From positions 144,079 to 208,078 of the forward strand of contig FMBT01000385.1 in NCBI GenBank assembly GCA_900095095.1: DNA of 64,000 nucleotides. Reading direction: 5' to 3'. The number at the start of each line of letters is the position of its first letter. Positions within the stretch are counted from its first letter, which is position 1. Position numbers and translations under genes: made by a program. This stretch comes from Fragilariopsis cylindrus CCMP1102 (taxonomy: Eukaryota > Bacillariophyta > Bacillariophyceae > Bacillariales > Bacillariaceae). The notes under the pieces were generated by a model, which saw nothing but the letters and a program-made list of their open reading frames with translations, did no database searches and had not been told where the DNA came from. This document shows positions 34,801-44,705 of this stretch, one piece after another.

Positions 34801-37800
34801 CAATGCCTTCATCTGCTCCTTAATCAATTCCTCTTGCATACGTCTTGCGTCCTCAAGCTGTTGCTTCTTCTTGTCTTTATTTCTGTTACCAAATACCCCA
34901 CCGAACACACCCCTTTTGATTTCTTCCTTCTCTCCTCCTTTAGAGTCAAGATGTTGCACTGGCGGAGACCCTATGATCTGGACTGTATGAGCTGTACCAA
35001 GTGAAGGCAATCCATCAAGTTGTTTTTCATTTGGAGGCTGTGTACCACGGTCACCTTCAGAAATCCGGGTAGCTTGGTCACCTTCGCGTTTGGTTTTCTT
35101 CTTTCTCCTCAGTTTCTTGGTCATTTGCTTCTGTTCTATCCTCTTTTTCCGCTGCTCCCTTCTCTCCTCCTTCTCTATTCGTCGCTTTTCTTTTTGTTCC
35201 CGTTTAGCTTTCTTTCTTAGTTCTTCCTCCAACAATCGCCTCGTATTTACGAACTCCACTTTTGTAACACTTGTTTCGTTTCGTTGATTTCTCATTATTT
35301 CTAATTCGTCAAGATCATCTTCAAGAAGTTCTTCATTTCGATATTTCTTCATCAGAATCTGTAACCATTGAAACTCTTTTTTATCAAGTCTCTTTCCTGC
35401 CATCTGTCTTTCAGTTAGATCGCGCCTATATACAGAATCGTCGTCTTCAACCATGATATTTTCTACTTTATCAGACTGACCGTCAATGATACGAAGATTC
35501 AGTCTTGTTTTCCTTAATAAATCGAGTTCATCCAAATCATCCTCGTTTAGTTTGTTACCATCTATTCGTCGCTCGAAAAGATAAAGTTCGAGCAATTCGT
35601 CCTCAGAGAGAGTTTCACCGTTTAGGTTTCTATGGAAAAGTTCGACTTCATATAGCAAGTCTTCGTTGACTGCTTCACCACGAGAATTCCTATCAAGGAG
35701 GTCCCGCAAGTATTCTTCGTCCAGAATCGTCTCTATTCTATCTCTCTTGAAAATCTGAAGTTCTGCTATTTGCGTTTCCGATATAGCTTCTCCTTCCCGC
35801 GTTCGCCTTAACAACTTGAGCTCAAAGCTCTGCCTGTCACTGAGTTGCTCCTCATCTCTCATTCGAGTGAGCAACTCGAGCTCGTAGAGAAGATCCTTGT
35901 CAATGTCTCCTCCGCTAGTTGTAAGCATACGAATATCGCCACGGCCGTCGAGTAGACTGTACTCCTCTCGTACTTCCACATCAGGTAATTCATCATCCGA
36001 TATTATTTCAGTCGGGTTGGATTCAGACTGATCGTCTTCATCAATCACTTCTTCACCTCGAACTTTCGGGCTGGATATATTGCCGTTTTCGTTTTCGTCT
36101 TCTTCTTCTTCATTCTCTCGTTCTTCCGCATCAGGCGTTCCACTATCCGATATTATTCTAACTGGGTTGGATTCTGTTGGGTCTTCTTTATCAAGAGGTT
36201 CTTCTCCTCGAGTTCTGGGGTTGGTAATGTCAATTTTCAGTGTTTCTCCGTCTTCTCCGTCGTGTATAGAACTGCATGCTCCTAGAGGCAGATTAGTTTT
36301 CTTGTGTTCTTGATTAGAAGGAGCTTTACTGTCCGTTTCACCATACACTTCAAAAATGCCATATTCGTTATCAAGCTCATGCCCCGGGTCTTCGTCCAAA
36401 TTAAATTCGTTATCCACTCCCTGATGTAAGTTATGAACATCCTTCTTGTTTGTATCCTCATGTTCACTCAATTGCCTCAAAGCATTCGTCTCTTCAATCT
36501 CAAAATCTTGAAGATCATCGTCCTGCCTTGTGTATTCCAAAGACTCTGTCTCTTGCAATTCATGAGATACTTCTCCAGTTTGAATTTGCTCCGTCAATTT
36601 TTTGTCATCTTTGTCCTGTCCGCCTTCGAGTTGCTCCCTGATCTGTTTAAGCCACTTCAATTCTTCAATTTCATCCTCTAAAAGATCCTCGCCTTGTTTT
36701 ATCCGTTCCAAAAGTTCTAGCTCGTACTCTTCGTCTTCCTCAAGCGGTTTTCCGCTTTGAAGTCGTTCCATCAATTTATTATATTGAATGTCATTGCCTA
36801 CATAGTCAATGCGTGAATGCGTAGAGTTGTTTCCTGTATCTTTTGAAAATGATTCAGTCTCACACATGTTGAGCTCAAAAATATCATGTACTGTCGTGTC
36901 CGAATTTTTCTTTTCTTCTTCGACTACGACAATTTTCATAGTTTGAGGCGTTTCAACCACCACAGCATTTTCGGACACAGCATTGTCTTTTGCTAAAGAA
37001 GCATCAAAAATAATAGCCTCAACCTCTTGATCCACACGCAAGTTCAATTTTTCGTCCATGGAACGCGATCCTTCGGTTGATATAAGCGTTAATGTATCAA
37101 CAACATCAATTGCGTCTTTATTGTCCGATGTTTCTTCCTTTATTTCTTCGCTTTCTGAAATGTCGATCTCTGATTCTCTTGCGTCAATCTGCAAATCTGG
37201 TCCTTCACGTGGAAGAGGATATTGTGGTTCTTCTTTTGTCACATTCTCAGTTTCCTCAGTTTGTGATATTTCGTCAATATATTTGTCGTCCGTGCGTTGT
37301 AACTGAAATAGATCGAGATCCATCAGCTCGTCTTCCGTGAGGTCCTCTCCCTGCCGTTGCCGAAAAGTTAGTTCTAGTTCATACAATCGATTTTCGTCTA
37401 CAGTTTCACCTCGTTCTTTTCGAGTCAATAACTCATCGAATTCATCTTCATTGAAGGAATCGTCTACGGCTGGACCGTCTCCTTCATCGTTGATAGAATC
37501 TTTTTTCGTGCGTTGTAACTGAAATAGATCGAGATCCATCAGCTCGTCTTCCGTGAGGTCCTCTCCCTGCCGTTGCCGAAAAAGTAGTTCTAGTTCATAC
37601 AATCGATTTTCGTCTACAGTTTCACCTCGTTCTTTTCGAGTCAATAACTCATCGAATTCATCTTCATTGAAGGAATCGTCTACGGCTGGACCGTCTCCTT
37701 CATCGTTGATAGAATCTTTTTTCGTGCGTTGTAACTGAAATAGATCGAGATCCATCAGCTCGTCTTCCGTGAGGTCCTCTCCCTGCCGTTGCCGAAAAAG

Positions 37801-39129
37801 TAGTTCTAGTTCATACAGTCGATTTTCGTCTATAGTTTCACCTTGTTCTTTTCGAGTCAATAACTCATCAAATTCATCTTCATTGAAGGAATCGTCTACG
37901 GCTGGACTATCTCCTTCATCGTTGATGGAATCTTTTTTACTGCAGTGGTCGTTGTCAACCTTGTTAAGTTCACGGTCTTCTTTGTCGGCTAATATCTCGA
38001 TTAGTTCGGAAATACGTTCTGCATCAACACTATTTTCCTCACCTCTATCCCTCTTGTCAAGAAGCATTGTCATCTCGATGTTGTCAAAGTGTTCATCATC
38101 TCGAAGTGTGAAATAATCTTCCACAATATTATTCTCTTCTTCAGAAATATCAACTTTGCAACGTTTCCGATCCAACAAATTCAAAAGATAAAATCGATCT
38201 TCGTCTACGTCTTCACCTTTTTCTTTCAATTGCAAAATTTCATTGAAGTCTTTCTGGTTAATTCGAGCATCCTCACGACGTAATTCCAATAATTGTAGTT
38301 CTTCATTCTCTTCTTCGGTCATGGCTTTGTCACCTTTACGTTTTCTATCCAACAGGCTGAGTTCATTTAGTCGCACTTCATCAACATCATCGTCCCCATT
38401 TTTCTTTTTCCATTCAAGGTCTAATAAATCTGTTTTGTCTTGCCTTTTTTGTTCCAAATATTGTAGTTCTTCATTTTCTTCGTCGGTTAGTATTTCCCCC
38501 ATACGCTGACGCGACAGTAACTCTAAATGGTACGTTCGATCCATGTCTACCTCATCATCCACTTCTAGCTCGGTCTCGTCTTTTTTAGCTTGTTTGCATC
38601 TATCGGCTAAAACAAGTAGTCGTTCCAGTTCTTCGTCACTCAATTCGTCTTTCCCTGAGCGTTGGGTATTGAACAGTTCTGACGCGATATTATCGTCCTT
38701 AGACAACGAATCAATACCATCTATCGATACACGTTCTTGCAAATCCTCTTCGTACCATTCTATTTTTTTAAATACCTTTTTTCTTCGTTTCTCGCGTATT
38801 TTTGTGGCGGTACTACTGTCATTTTGTTGAGAGTCATCCTTCTTTTTCTTTTTTGAATTAGATTTCTTGTTCTTTTTGCTTTTTCCCGGCACAATCGCTT
38901 TTTTACTAGTAGATGATGTGGTCTGGGGTGACACCGACTTCGGACTGGGAGGATGTAGTGGATTATTATTTATTGGTGTTTGGGATTGTGTAGAATCATC
39001 TGCCGTCTGGGATGCACTGGCTTGATTTTTCTCTGGTTCTGGTTTAGTATCCGCATTATTGTCATTATTATTGTTCTTTCCCCCTTTAAACAACCCAAGT
39101 CCCCAACCTCTCTTCTTCGGGCTTGCCAT
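31834..39129 (-). CDS. Giant acidic protein (2431 aa) with a 20-residue repeat; unknown function
   Basis: One uninterrupted 7.3 kb frame with no introns. A Lys/Ser-rich head (residues 1-120) begins MASPKKRGWGLGLFKGGK. From about residue 155 to 1300 come roughly 25 copies of a 20-residue unit, consensus GE-x-L-x-EDE-x3-EL-x-LL-x-R-x-R, often in alternating A/B pairs. Three 72-residue blocks (37291-37938) are nearly identical. A strongly charged helical stretch (EEELRKKAKREQKEKRRIEK) follows, then disordered Ser/Glu-rich regions, an Ala-Glu alternating tract (residues about 1781-1812), and a Gly/Lys-rich C-terminus. There is no signal peptide, TM or enzyme domain. The repeat probably forms helical hairpins; a scaffold or cytoskeletal role is only a guess. 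I do not recognise the family. Confidence 0.8.
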   Translation of the reverse strand: MASPKKRGWGLGLFKGGKNNNNDNNADTKPEPEKNQASASQTADDSTQSQTPINNNPLHPPSPKSVSPQTTSSTSKKAIVPGKSKKNKKSNSKKKKKDDSQQNDSSTATKIREKRRKKVFKKIEWYEEDLQERVSIDGIDSLSKDDNIASELFNTQRSGKDELSDEELERLLVLADRCKQAKKDETELEVDDEVDMDRTYHLELLSRQRMGEILTDEENEELQYLEQKRQDKTDLLDLEWKKKNGDDDVDEVRLNELSLLDRKRKGDKAMTEEENEELQLLELRREDARINQKDFNEILQLKEKGEDVDEDRFYLLNLLDRKRCKVDISEEENNIVEDYFTLRDDEHFDNIEMTMLLDKRDRGEENSVDAERISELIEILADKEDRELNKVDNDHCSKKDSINDEGDSPAVDDSFNEDEFDELLTRKEQGETIDENRLYELELLFRQRQGEDLTEDELMDLDLFQLQRTKKDSINDEGDGPAVDDSFNEDEFDELLTRKERGETVDENRLYELELLFRQRQGEDLTEDELMDLDLFQLQRTKKDSINDEGDGPAVDDSFNEDEFDELLTRKERGETVDENRLYELELTFRQRQGEDLTEDELMDLDLFQLQRTDDKYIDEISQTEETENVTKEEPQYPLPREGPDLQIDARESEIDISESEEIKEETSDNKDAIDVVDTLTLISTEGSRSMDEKLNLRVDQEVEAIIFDASLAKDNAVSENAVVVETPQTMKIVVVEEEKKNSDTTVHDIFELNMCETESFSKDTGNNSTHSRIDYVGNDIQYNKLMERLQSGKPLEEDEEYELELLERIKQGEDLLEDEIEELKWLKQIREQLEGGQDKDDKKLTEQIQTGEVSHELQETESLEYTRQDDDLQDFEIEETNALRQLSEHEDTNKKDVHNLHQGVDNEFNLDEDPGHELDNEYGIFEVYGETDSKAPSNQEHKKTNLPLGACSSIHDGEDGETLKIDITNPRTRGEEPLDKEDPTESNPVRIISDSGTPDAEERENEEEEDENENGNISSPKVRGEEVIDEDDQSESNPTEIISDDELPDVEVREEYSLLDGRGDIRMLTTSGGDIDKDLLYELELLTRMRDEEQLSDRQSFELKLLRRTREGEAISETQIAELQIFKRDRIETILDEEYLRDLLDRNSRGEAVNEDLLYEVELFHRNLNGETLSEDELLELYLFERRIDGNKLNEDDLDELDLLRKTRLNLRIIDGQSDKVENIMVEDDDSVYRRDLTERQMAGKRLDKKEFQWLQILMKKYRNEELLEDDLDELEIMRNQRNETSVTKVEFVNTRRLLEEELRKKAKREQKEKRRIEKEERREQRKKRIEQKQMTKKLRRKKKTKREGDQATRISEGDRGTQPPNEKQLDGLPSLGTAHTVQIIGSPPVQHLDSKGGEKEEIKRGVFGGVFGNRNKDKKKQQLEDARRMQEELIKEQMKALELDNEVEGLEREKVMQEQLVQETIDKKKADESIGSSSWETDTADKDMEGEDDSSLSSWDSSISSNSSESEEIFGSKKEEIIPNKINHEAGNEDNRGNQVDYQTKLKHVDSASPDIAGFPTESSYESKELTQPPPRNASGPTVPEPVSVSVGEKTSDQSTSTGKPGIPSREEKPRSANIKKKTKSFTLGAHLRKQKKKSRSTKTKYGDDVSLGTLQLSKSIKEDKSDRRRRVKIHPDDANKIQERPWIAATNLIDVDQSNIQGITIKKENEKPSSTSISDNSYQLAQSFISRIPEEDAEVEAESVTSLHSSNKDLSNKSSNIDSSNKEGDFDSIVEDVDAEAEAEAEAEAEAEAEAEAEAEAEAEAEAEAEQSMHESNSITSLGDEVYDLGLQEYEIIESRLAGKLESKRAEFDTTWESVVADENVIVQINQRLRERKRVKESTKDEKKQDKKEEKESNGLQDVPRLFLFEGEKINIRNRSRNKKRQKSQKKLDRTLTKEFRKAMQDVFDSDSDDDFKIDDDDYDEIQDYHIGPTATRIQSVDDHLSIYDDPSEKSVSEHGSADSDEGSAKFDGGYLQRLQARSMPQDVKRMLSGRNLMSHKSVQSESSGDLSLSSDEGDYKYHSTRRMLKRKKDGELAIDDIDPAEVYAQALEKMKEKKTFTIADLRKEMEDDLNQQQNNAFSNNNDSIGGGGFGIKPIAPLRIKKAKIPKPKNNITFGTSLSKGPESLQQHRQRSGRSASSQSQRSVTSTGSNRGLLTGARKKKLNGLLPPGTIQEDDGEEEEEEDAFLTGGRLKSEEFGAMDSFKGNMNNYRSKIGAKARLPNLPKFFGNTAGGISSNGASSIMVPMKNPFNSFKAKKSSPGGGLLDVAEHGGGSGSDYNNNSGLSGAFHSDAAAGGGGGFLQEPLQVPGTPEGDRNSKRAYSIRGGVSVLKAMGSKVNNSKSLLGKFKLPGGKKKSKFGGGGLMMDDDYDDDNYGGGEMGLLGQS
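33692..33788. repeat. Hexanucleotide GCAGAG/GCAGAA coding microsatellite (Ala-Glu)n
   Basis: On the plus strand (TCTGCC)n passes into (TCTGCT)n; on the coding strand it encodes alternating Ala-Glu in the giant protein. The array is a multiple of six, so length changes keep the frame. Confidence 0.95.
37291..37938. repeat. Three tandem 216-base coding repeats
   Basis: Units start at 37291, 37507 and 37723, each encoding 72 residues of the giant protein (DSINDEGDGPAVDDSFNEDE through LMDLDLFQLQRT). The units differ at only a few positions, so the expansion is recent compared with the other, diverged repeats in the same protein. Confidence 0.95.
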
Positions 39130-39595
39130 GATCGATTATTCTTGTTCTTATGTTGTGATTTAATTTTAAATATGTTCTTTGCAATGACTACCACCGTTTT
39201 TATTGGAAGTGAAACATTAGCATATCCGCTCTAATGGCCAAGTAAGAATGAATATATCGTTTGCAATAATGTAAACAGCTTTGGCGAATAAAAGTATTGT
39301 CAACGCCTTCACTGCTACTGTGACTTATGGGTTTGTGATGAGAATGTTATTGTTATTGTAATAATGAAACACAATGTTAACGAAAAATAATACGTGAATT
39401 GATTTAAAAACTTGACTCGTGAACTGCTCGAACTCATTAATTAATTAATCGCCTAAAAAAGAGAGAAAAGGGCGACAAAAGTCTTCAACGCTCTATTTTT
39501 TGTTTATAGTGACGGTCAAAAATATAAGTCATAGTTTTAAGGGCTTATCGGCATCATTATCCATATTTATAGAATATTGGCTTATTGTAGCTTGT
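39130..39595. other. Intergenic region between two minus-strand genes
   Basis: 466 bases, AT-rich. It holds the giant gene's promoter and the 3' flank of the 2OG-oxygenase gene. Nothing specific was recognised. Confidence 0.45.
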
Positions 39596-40873
39596 TCAAA
39601 TAAACGACCATCGTTCTGAAACTGTAAGTTGTTCATGTTTCTCGTAGGATGAAGTTCTAACATATCCATCCTTACCGTGAAGCCAAATAACAAGATTATT
39701 CCGTTGTCCGCTCTGTAACGGAATTGATCCGTGTCGTGTCATTCCGCGATGTAGAAGTGCAGTTCCAGATTCGAAGTTGAATTCCCTTCTTTCTTTTTTA
39801 TCTCCATCATCTTGTACAAAATATAAAGAAGATCCAGTATATTCCTCATCTGGAAGATTGAGATTGATATTTAAGGAAATAATGGATGCATCAGAATGTT
39901 CCTTAAGTTCTAAATCTCCTCCTGTTTCTGTTGTAGATAATGGATCATGACCATCATCACCGTAGCGAATAGTAAATGCGTAATGTTTTATATCGTCTTC
40001 CGAATTACCACAAAAAGTAGGAAAGAATGATCGTCCTAATGGCCGTACAAAATCACGTACTAGAATATCTAAAAAATTATGAATGGGCAAATTTCCGCCC
40101 ACTCCACCTGGAACGGTTGGATCTAATAACAACCCATGACGGTTCATTGCATTCGGCCTACGCGTTGGTATACCTGAGTCATATGTAATTGAATCTAAAT
40201 GATCCCGAAGTACTTGTACTCCTTCAGGTGTTAAGAAATTTTGATATCGAAAAACTTCGTGTTGTTCTTGTTCTTGTTCCTGTTTAATAGTATCGTTGTC
40301 GTAATTAAGAATTGGCATCGTCGTCTTTGTCATCGTCGTCTTTGACGTCGTCGATAATAATACTTCCTCCCATTTTCGATGGATCCTTTCTTCATTCTCC
40401 AATGTTGGTTCCTTCCAAGTTTGATAAACATCACGATGAAGGCTGTGATCAATCAATATTGAGTTAACATTCAAAGGTGGTAATGAGCGTTGCTGTTGCT
40501 GTTGCTGATGCCATTGGGTCCATGCACGTTGTAACAAAGCAGAATGTTCCATCCACCAATCTGCAGATTCAGTATCACCATTCTCGATTGATTCAACTGG
40601 CGGTGGAATTAATTTTCTTGCTTGAATCAAATAGTCATATTGCTCGTCATTGACACATTCCTGTTGTTCTTCGGTCATCGCAGAAGTAGCATCACGTGTT
40701 AACACCACGACGTTGTTGTCTTTACTCTTCTGTTCCTCGATTCTTTCTACTTGGAATGACGATGACATGGTAAAAGTTCTATCAGGGAGCACAATAATCA
40801 ATAGCAACATCAGTGGTAGTAATGGCCTAAGCGCCAGGCATAAGTTACATGTTACAATCATGGATACTCTCAT
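39596..40873 (-). CDS. 2-oxoglutarate/Fe(II)-dependent oxygenase, prolyl-4-hydroxylase-like
   Basis: A single-exon, 425-residue protein starting at 40873. The N-terminus has a hydrophobic signal or anchor (LALRPLLPLMLLLIIVLPD), so the enzyme likely enters the secretory pathway. The C-terminal half has the double-stranded beta-helix signatures: HSDASIISLNINLN (HxD iron ligands), then GTALLHRGMTRHGSIPLQSG with the distal His, followed by RNNLVIWLHG. Family members hydroxylate protein or small-molecule substrates using O2 and 2-oxoglutarate. The segment FRYQNFLTPEGVQVLRDHLD is a usual lead-in. It is divergent from the JmjC-like gene at 41346, with a 472-base gap. Substrate unknown; frame intact. 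Confidence 0.72.
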   Translation of the reverse strand: MRVSMIVTCNLCLALRPLLPLMLLLIIVLPDRTFTMSSSFQVERIEEQKSKDNNVVVLTRDATSAMTEEQQECVNDEQYDYLIQARKLIPPPVESIENGDTESADWWMEHSALLQRAWTQWHQQQQQQRSLPPLNVNSILIDHSLHRDVYQTWKEPTLENEERIHRKWEEVLLSTTSKTTMTKTTMPILNYDNDTIKQEQEQEQHEVFRYQNFLTPEGVQVLRDHLDSITYDSGIPTRRPNAMNRHGLLLDPTVPGGVGGNLPIHNFLDILVRDFVRPLGRSFFPTFCGNSEDDIKHYAFTIRYGDDGHDPLSTTETGGDLELKEHSDASIISLNINLNLPDEEYTGSSLYFVQDDGDKKERREFNFESGTALLHRGMTRHGSIPLQSGQRNNLVIWLHGKDGYVRTSSYEKHEQLTVSERWSFI

Positions 40874-41345
40874 GCTTTTATGATATCAGCAAGAACATCT
40901 TAATATATGACATGTACTTTAGTGAACATTTTTGATTTTGATTTTAATTTTTAAATTTAAATCGTGCTTCGAAATTAACAGGTGTCAGTTTTATTTAATG
41001 AATTGTCTTCAAAAGGACTGACCAAGAACAGACCATAAATAACCATTCTTGTACACTTCTAATAAACACAACAGTATTTACTGACGTTAATAGTATAGAA
41101 GTCTTCAGTCTAGTGAACTTAGGTAGCTAGACACATTTACAAGACATACAATACATATTATGGCAAAAAACAAAGCTAATGATGACAGTAGACAATAATG
41201 ATGGTAATAATGAATGGAAAAATCAATTATCGGCAAAAGATTGTTGTTGACAACACACATTTTATACCGAAACATTAATAAACCCAACAAGCATTTACTA
41301 TTGACGATTATTTTACTGCAGTGTTGAGCCGCAATTGCTCACATC
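40874..41345. promoter_or_regulatory. Bidirectional promoter region between two oxygenase genes
   Basis: 472 bases between divergent starts. Two short similar blocks, AATAAACACAACAGTATTTACTGACG (near 41061) and its variant ending ATTTACTATTGACG (near 41275), contain TGACG, a possible bZIP core. Regulatory use is inferred only from position and repetition. Confidence 0.4.
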
Positions 41346-42653
41346 ATGCGGACGTTTCGTCGAATAAGTAGACTGGACAACAATTCGAAGCTCTCTTCCT
41401 TATGTCAACAAGGCAACGACGAAATATTCCATTTACGTCGTCATCATCGTCAGTTTCGACGACCCATATCTTTATCGAATTTTCGTAGCTATCGCACAAG
41501 CATAGACACAACAACAAAAACTGCAGCTACGCGTACCATTAGTACCATTTCAGTACAGGAAGTAAACATTGGTAATTATGATGATGATGACGGTAACGAT
41601 AGCAACAACTCTACTACGATAATGTCACAACAACAACAACGCATGCAGCACAAGTTAGCAGAAATTATTCGACCATATTTCAAGGAACAAAAACCGGTGG
41701 TTGTAAGAGGAGCTGTTTTAAGTACACCTGCGACTACCCTTTGGTCGTCGTGGAGATATTGGCAGAAAAAAGGAGGAGAGCAAGAACATAACGTTTCAGT
41801 TGAAATGGGTGGATCATACGGAAATAGTACGGATGCAGAATCAAAACGAGTGGAAATTTCATTTTTAGCCTATCTTCAATTCTTACAACTATTTGAAGAA
41901 CGACACGGTCGGACAGGTTCTATCAACGAATTTTATCATCATCATCAGAGTGATGAAGGTGATTCTTCTAATAATTCAAAGTCATCGTCTTCGACAATTC
42001 CAACCAATAATGAACTTGTATATATGGCTCAAAATGACTTATTCCCATCTCTATACGAAGATGTGATGATTCCAGACTTTTGTTGTGCTGATGATAATGA
42101 TGATGGTAAAGAATCGACTAGCAACAAAGACAGCGACAAGAATAATAATAGTAACAATAACAATACTTCTGTGAAGGCGGTCGGGTATGGTCGACTTTAT
42201 TCTGTCATGATGTGGTTGGGACCCCGAGGATGTGTTTCTCCACTTCATTTCGACCCTCTTGATAATTGCTTTATGCAACATCAGGGTCGTAAACGAGTAC
42301 TTTTATTTCCACCATCATCATCTCCATCATCTAATGAGCCTTCATTTTGGCATTATGCCGGTCACGAGGGACAGCAATCTAATACTAGTCCAATCAATCC
42401 AGAAATATTAGACTGGCAGCAATCAACAACTGAGCAACAACGACAGGACAATTATTCTAGCAGTGATAGTACTATTTACGATACCGCCACCTTTAAATCG
42501 TACTCGAAAAAGTATCCATTGTTTTTCAACGATGCTCCTACAAGACAGGAATGTCTCTTGTATCCAGGAGATTTACTATATATTCCTAAAAAATGGTGGC
42601 ATCATGTTCGATCTATTGATACGGCTGCTAGTATCAATGTTTGGTGGAGATAA
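41346..42653 (+). CDS. JmjC/cupin_8-type 2-oxoglutarate oxygenase
   Basis: A 435-residue single-exon protein. The first 60 residues are rich in Arg and Ser and poor in acids (MRTFRRISRLDNNSK, FRSYRTS), resembling a mitochondrial presequence. The catalytic core follows: KPVVVRGAV, a GYGRLYSVMMWLGPRGCVSP stretch leading into HFD (iron ligands H and D), GRKRVLLFPP, and LYPGDLLYIPKKWWHHVRSI with the distal His. This order is typical of cupin_8/JmjC hydroxylases such as FIH, JMJD5/7 and TYW5. Several low-complexity Asn/Ser inserts lengthen the loops. Likely an RNA or protein hydroxylase; the substrate cannot be assigned. Frame intact. Confidence 0.75.
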   Translation: MRTFRRISRLDNNSKLSSLCQQGNDEIFHLRRHHRQFRRPISLSNFRSYRTSIDTTTKTAATRTISTISVQEVNIGNYDDDDGNDSNNSTTIMSQQQQRMQHKLAEIIRPYFKEQKPVVVRGAVLSTPATTLWSSWRYWQKKGGEQEHNVSVEMGGSYGNSTDAESKRVEISFLAYLQFLQLFEERHGRTGSINEFYHHHQSDEGDSSNNSKSSSSTIPTNNELVYMAQNDLFPSLYEDVMIPDFCCADDNDDGKESTSNKDSDKNNNSNNNNTSVKAVGYGRLYSVMMWLGPRGCVSPLHFDPLDNCFMQHQGRKRVLLFPPSSSPSSNEPSFWHYAGHEGQQSNTSPINPEILDWQQSTTEQQRQDNYSSSDSTIYDTATFKSYSKKYPLFFNDAPTRQECLLYPGDLLYIPKKWWHHVRSIDTAASINVWWR

Positions 42654-43337
42654 AACAACATAGAGTAAGAATAGAAGACCATTCATTTAAAGATAAAATA
42701 AAAGTAATCAAAAAAAATGATTTGTAAAAAGGGAAAGCAATGACAATGCAATATTTTGAATATATCAAAGGAAATAACACAGTAACAAAATAAAATATTT
42801 CCAATTATTATGATTTGATTTCAAAAGATACAGTGGGTGTATGTGTGTATGTATGCATTGAAGTATTGAATGGAATCTATTTTTTCTAGTTCTTTTTCTT
42901 GCATTTTGTTGTTGTTGTAAATTTGTACTGTTTTTTTTAGTCAATCAAGGAAATGATCCCCCCCCCCCCGGCGCCCCCGCCCCCAGAAGGAACCTCGAAA
43001 GAGAACATTGAATGCTGTTAGTTATTTTAGCTTATTTATTGGGCGTACATTCCCATATCAAACATTTGTGCCTCACGTAGAAAGAACAAAGAACATGTCC
43101 ATGGGACGCACGCGCGGGTTGAAGGTATGAGATTATTTCACCTTTACAATTTGATGCTATCTGCTACAAATACCGGAACTAAAAAGTGACACTTAGTGAC
43201 ACTCTTAGCTATTACGAATTTATGCATTGGATATTGCGATTCATTCGAAGATCGCTAGCATCATAATCTTCACTTGATATGCAATGATAGTGTGATACTG
43301 TACGACGAGAACGTTACGAACATCATAAACCGTGATT
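42654..43337. other. Intergenic region with poly-C and GC-rich run
   Basis: 684 bases between two plus-strand genes. A C-rich run (42958-42984, including a 12-base homopolymer) lies in otherwise AT-rich sequence; such runs are prone to assembly error. No gene is supported. Confidence 0.55.
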
Positions 43338-44668
43338 ATGTTCGTACTTGTCTTGTTCATTGTTACATTATGTTGTGCTAACAACATTGTTGTTGTTGAG
43401 CCTTTCCAGAGTAATAATGCTATTCGTACAAATAATAATAGTAATAGTAGAAGGCAAGAAGATAGTTCCGCTTCCACAGGAAAGTTGCAACATATTGTAA
43501 AAGATAGTCGAGTCTTCGTTTCACCATCGGATGATCAGAAGGAACTAATTGTTGGGGACGGCGACGATGATGATGATGATCCAGAGAAAAGTAGTAACAC
43601 TGATCGTGCTTTGTCTAATCTTCTGGGTGATATGTTCCAGCAGAAGTTAGAAATGTCACAAGAAATGAAAGAAATCGAAGCTTTACAAGCAGCTTCGTCC
43701 CAACAACAAAACGAAAGCAATGGTAACAATGTCATTGATATGCCAGTTCTTGATAAAGATGGGATATATCGTATCCTCAATGAAGATCAGTTCCAGTAAG
43801 TAGTAGAACAAAACAAGAAGAAAGAAAGAAGCAGGAATTTGTCGCTTTCTATTACCTGCTGTACATACATATTTGATGGTAATTATCTCACTATACACAC
43901 TGTCTACTCGTCTCGTCAACGATTTCTTTCCGTTTCTATTGTACGGTAACTTTGATATAAAATTCCGTATTGTGCTATTGCTTGTAATAATTATGAAATT
44001 TGCGGTCCAGCAATTTTCAAGCAGAACATTCCGATAAACTTGTTTTTATGAAATTTTCATCTCCAATCTGTCAAGCATGTCGGATGTTAAAACAAAAATT
44101 TCAACAATTACATCGAAGCGATGATCCAAGATTTGTTACTGCACCAGTTGTATTTGCAGATATTGTTATATCGAATAATAAAAAAGTTAAAGATCCATTC
44201 CGTGATTATGTTACATCACAACTTCAAGTAAAAAGAATCCCAACAATATATTTTTATGTGAATGGTGGCGAGACACCTGTTGGTAAATTTTGCTGTGATC
44301 TAGATACGGGAGGATGTTCATGGCCAACAATTCAACAAAAAATGCTACAGTCAATAGATCAATGGACAACAAAAGTAACTGGAGACGATGGTATTACACA
44401 GCATTATGAAGTATTAAGAAAAGCAACAACAACATTGCATAAAGATAACGACGATGGCATCGTTGAAAAGGCTGCAGTAAAAGATAATAATGTGGTCCTT
44501 ATTTCTCCCACAACTAACATTGCGGCGTCGGCTGGTACTGCTACTATGAATACTACGATAACAACAACGACGACGCCGGCGGTGACGGAAGAAAAAAGTA
44601 AAAAACCTCGGAAATCCTTTAGGAAAAGAATCCGAAATCTTCTATCAAGGAGAAAAAACACAGCATAA
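43338..44668 (+). CDS. Secretory/plastid-pathway thioredoxin-fold protein
   Basis: Exons 43338-43795 and 44011-44668 join in phase at DQF-HNFQAEHSDK. The N-terminus is a signal peptide (MFVLVLFIVTLCCANNIVVV), so the product enters the ER and may go on to the plastid, as many diatom proteins do. An acidic, disordered region follows. The thioredoxin fold then reads DKLVFMKFSSPICQACRMLK, with a CQAC redox pair in place of CGPC, and RIPTIYFYVNG supplies the cis-proline. The tail is Thr-rich and then very basic (KKPRKSFRKRIRNLLSRRK). Its 3' end appears duplicated just downstream. It is probably a dithiol-disulfide oxidoreductase; the partner is unknown. Confidence 0.75.
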
Positions 44669-44705
44669 TGATCCTGACGACGACGACAAAGTCGAATAGG
44701 TTGTA

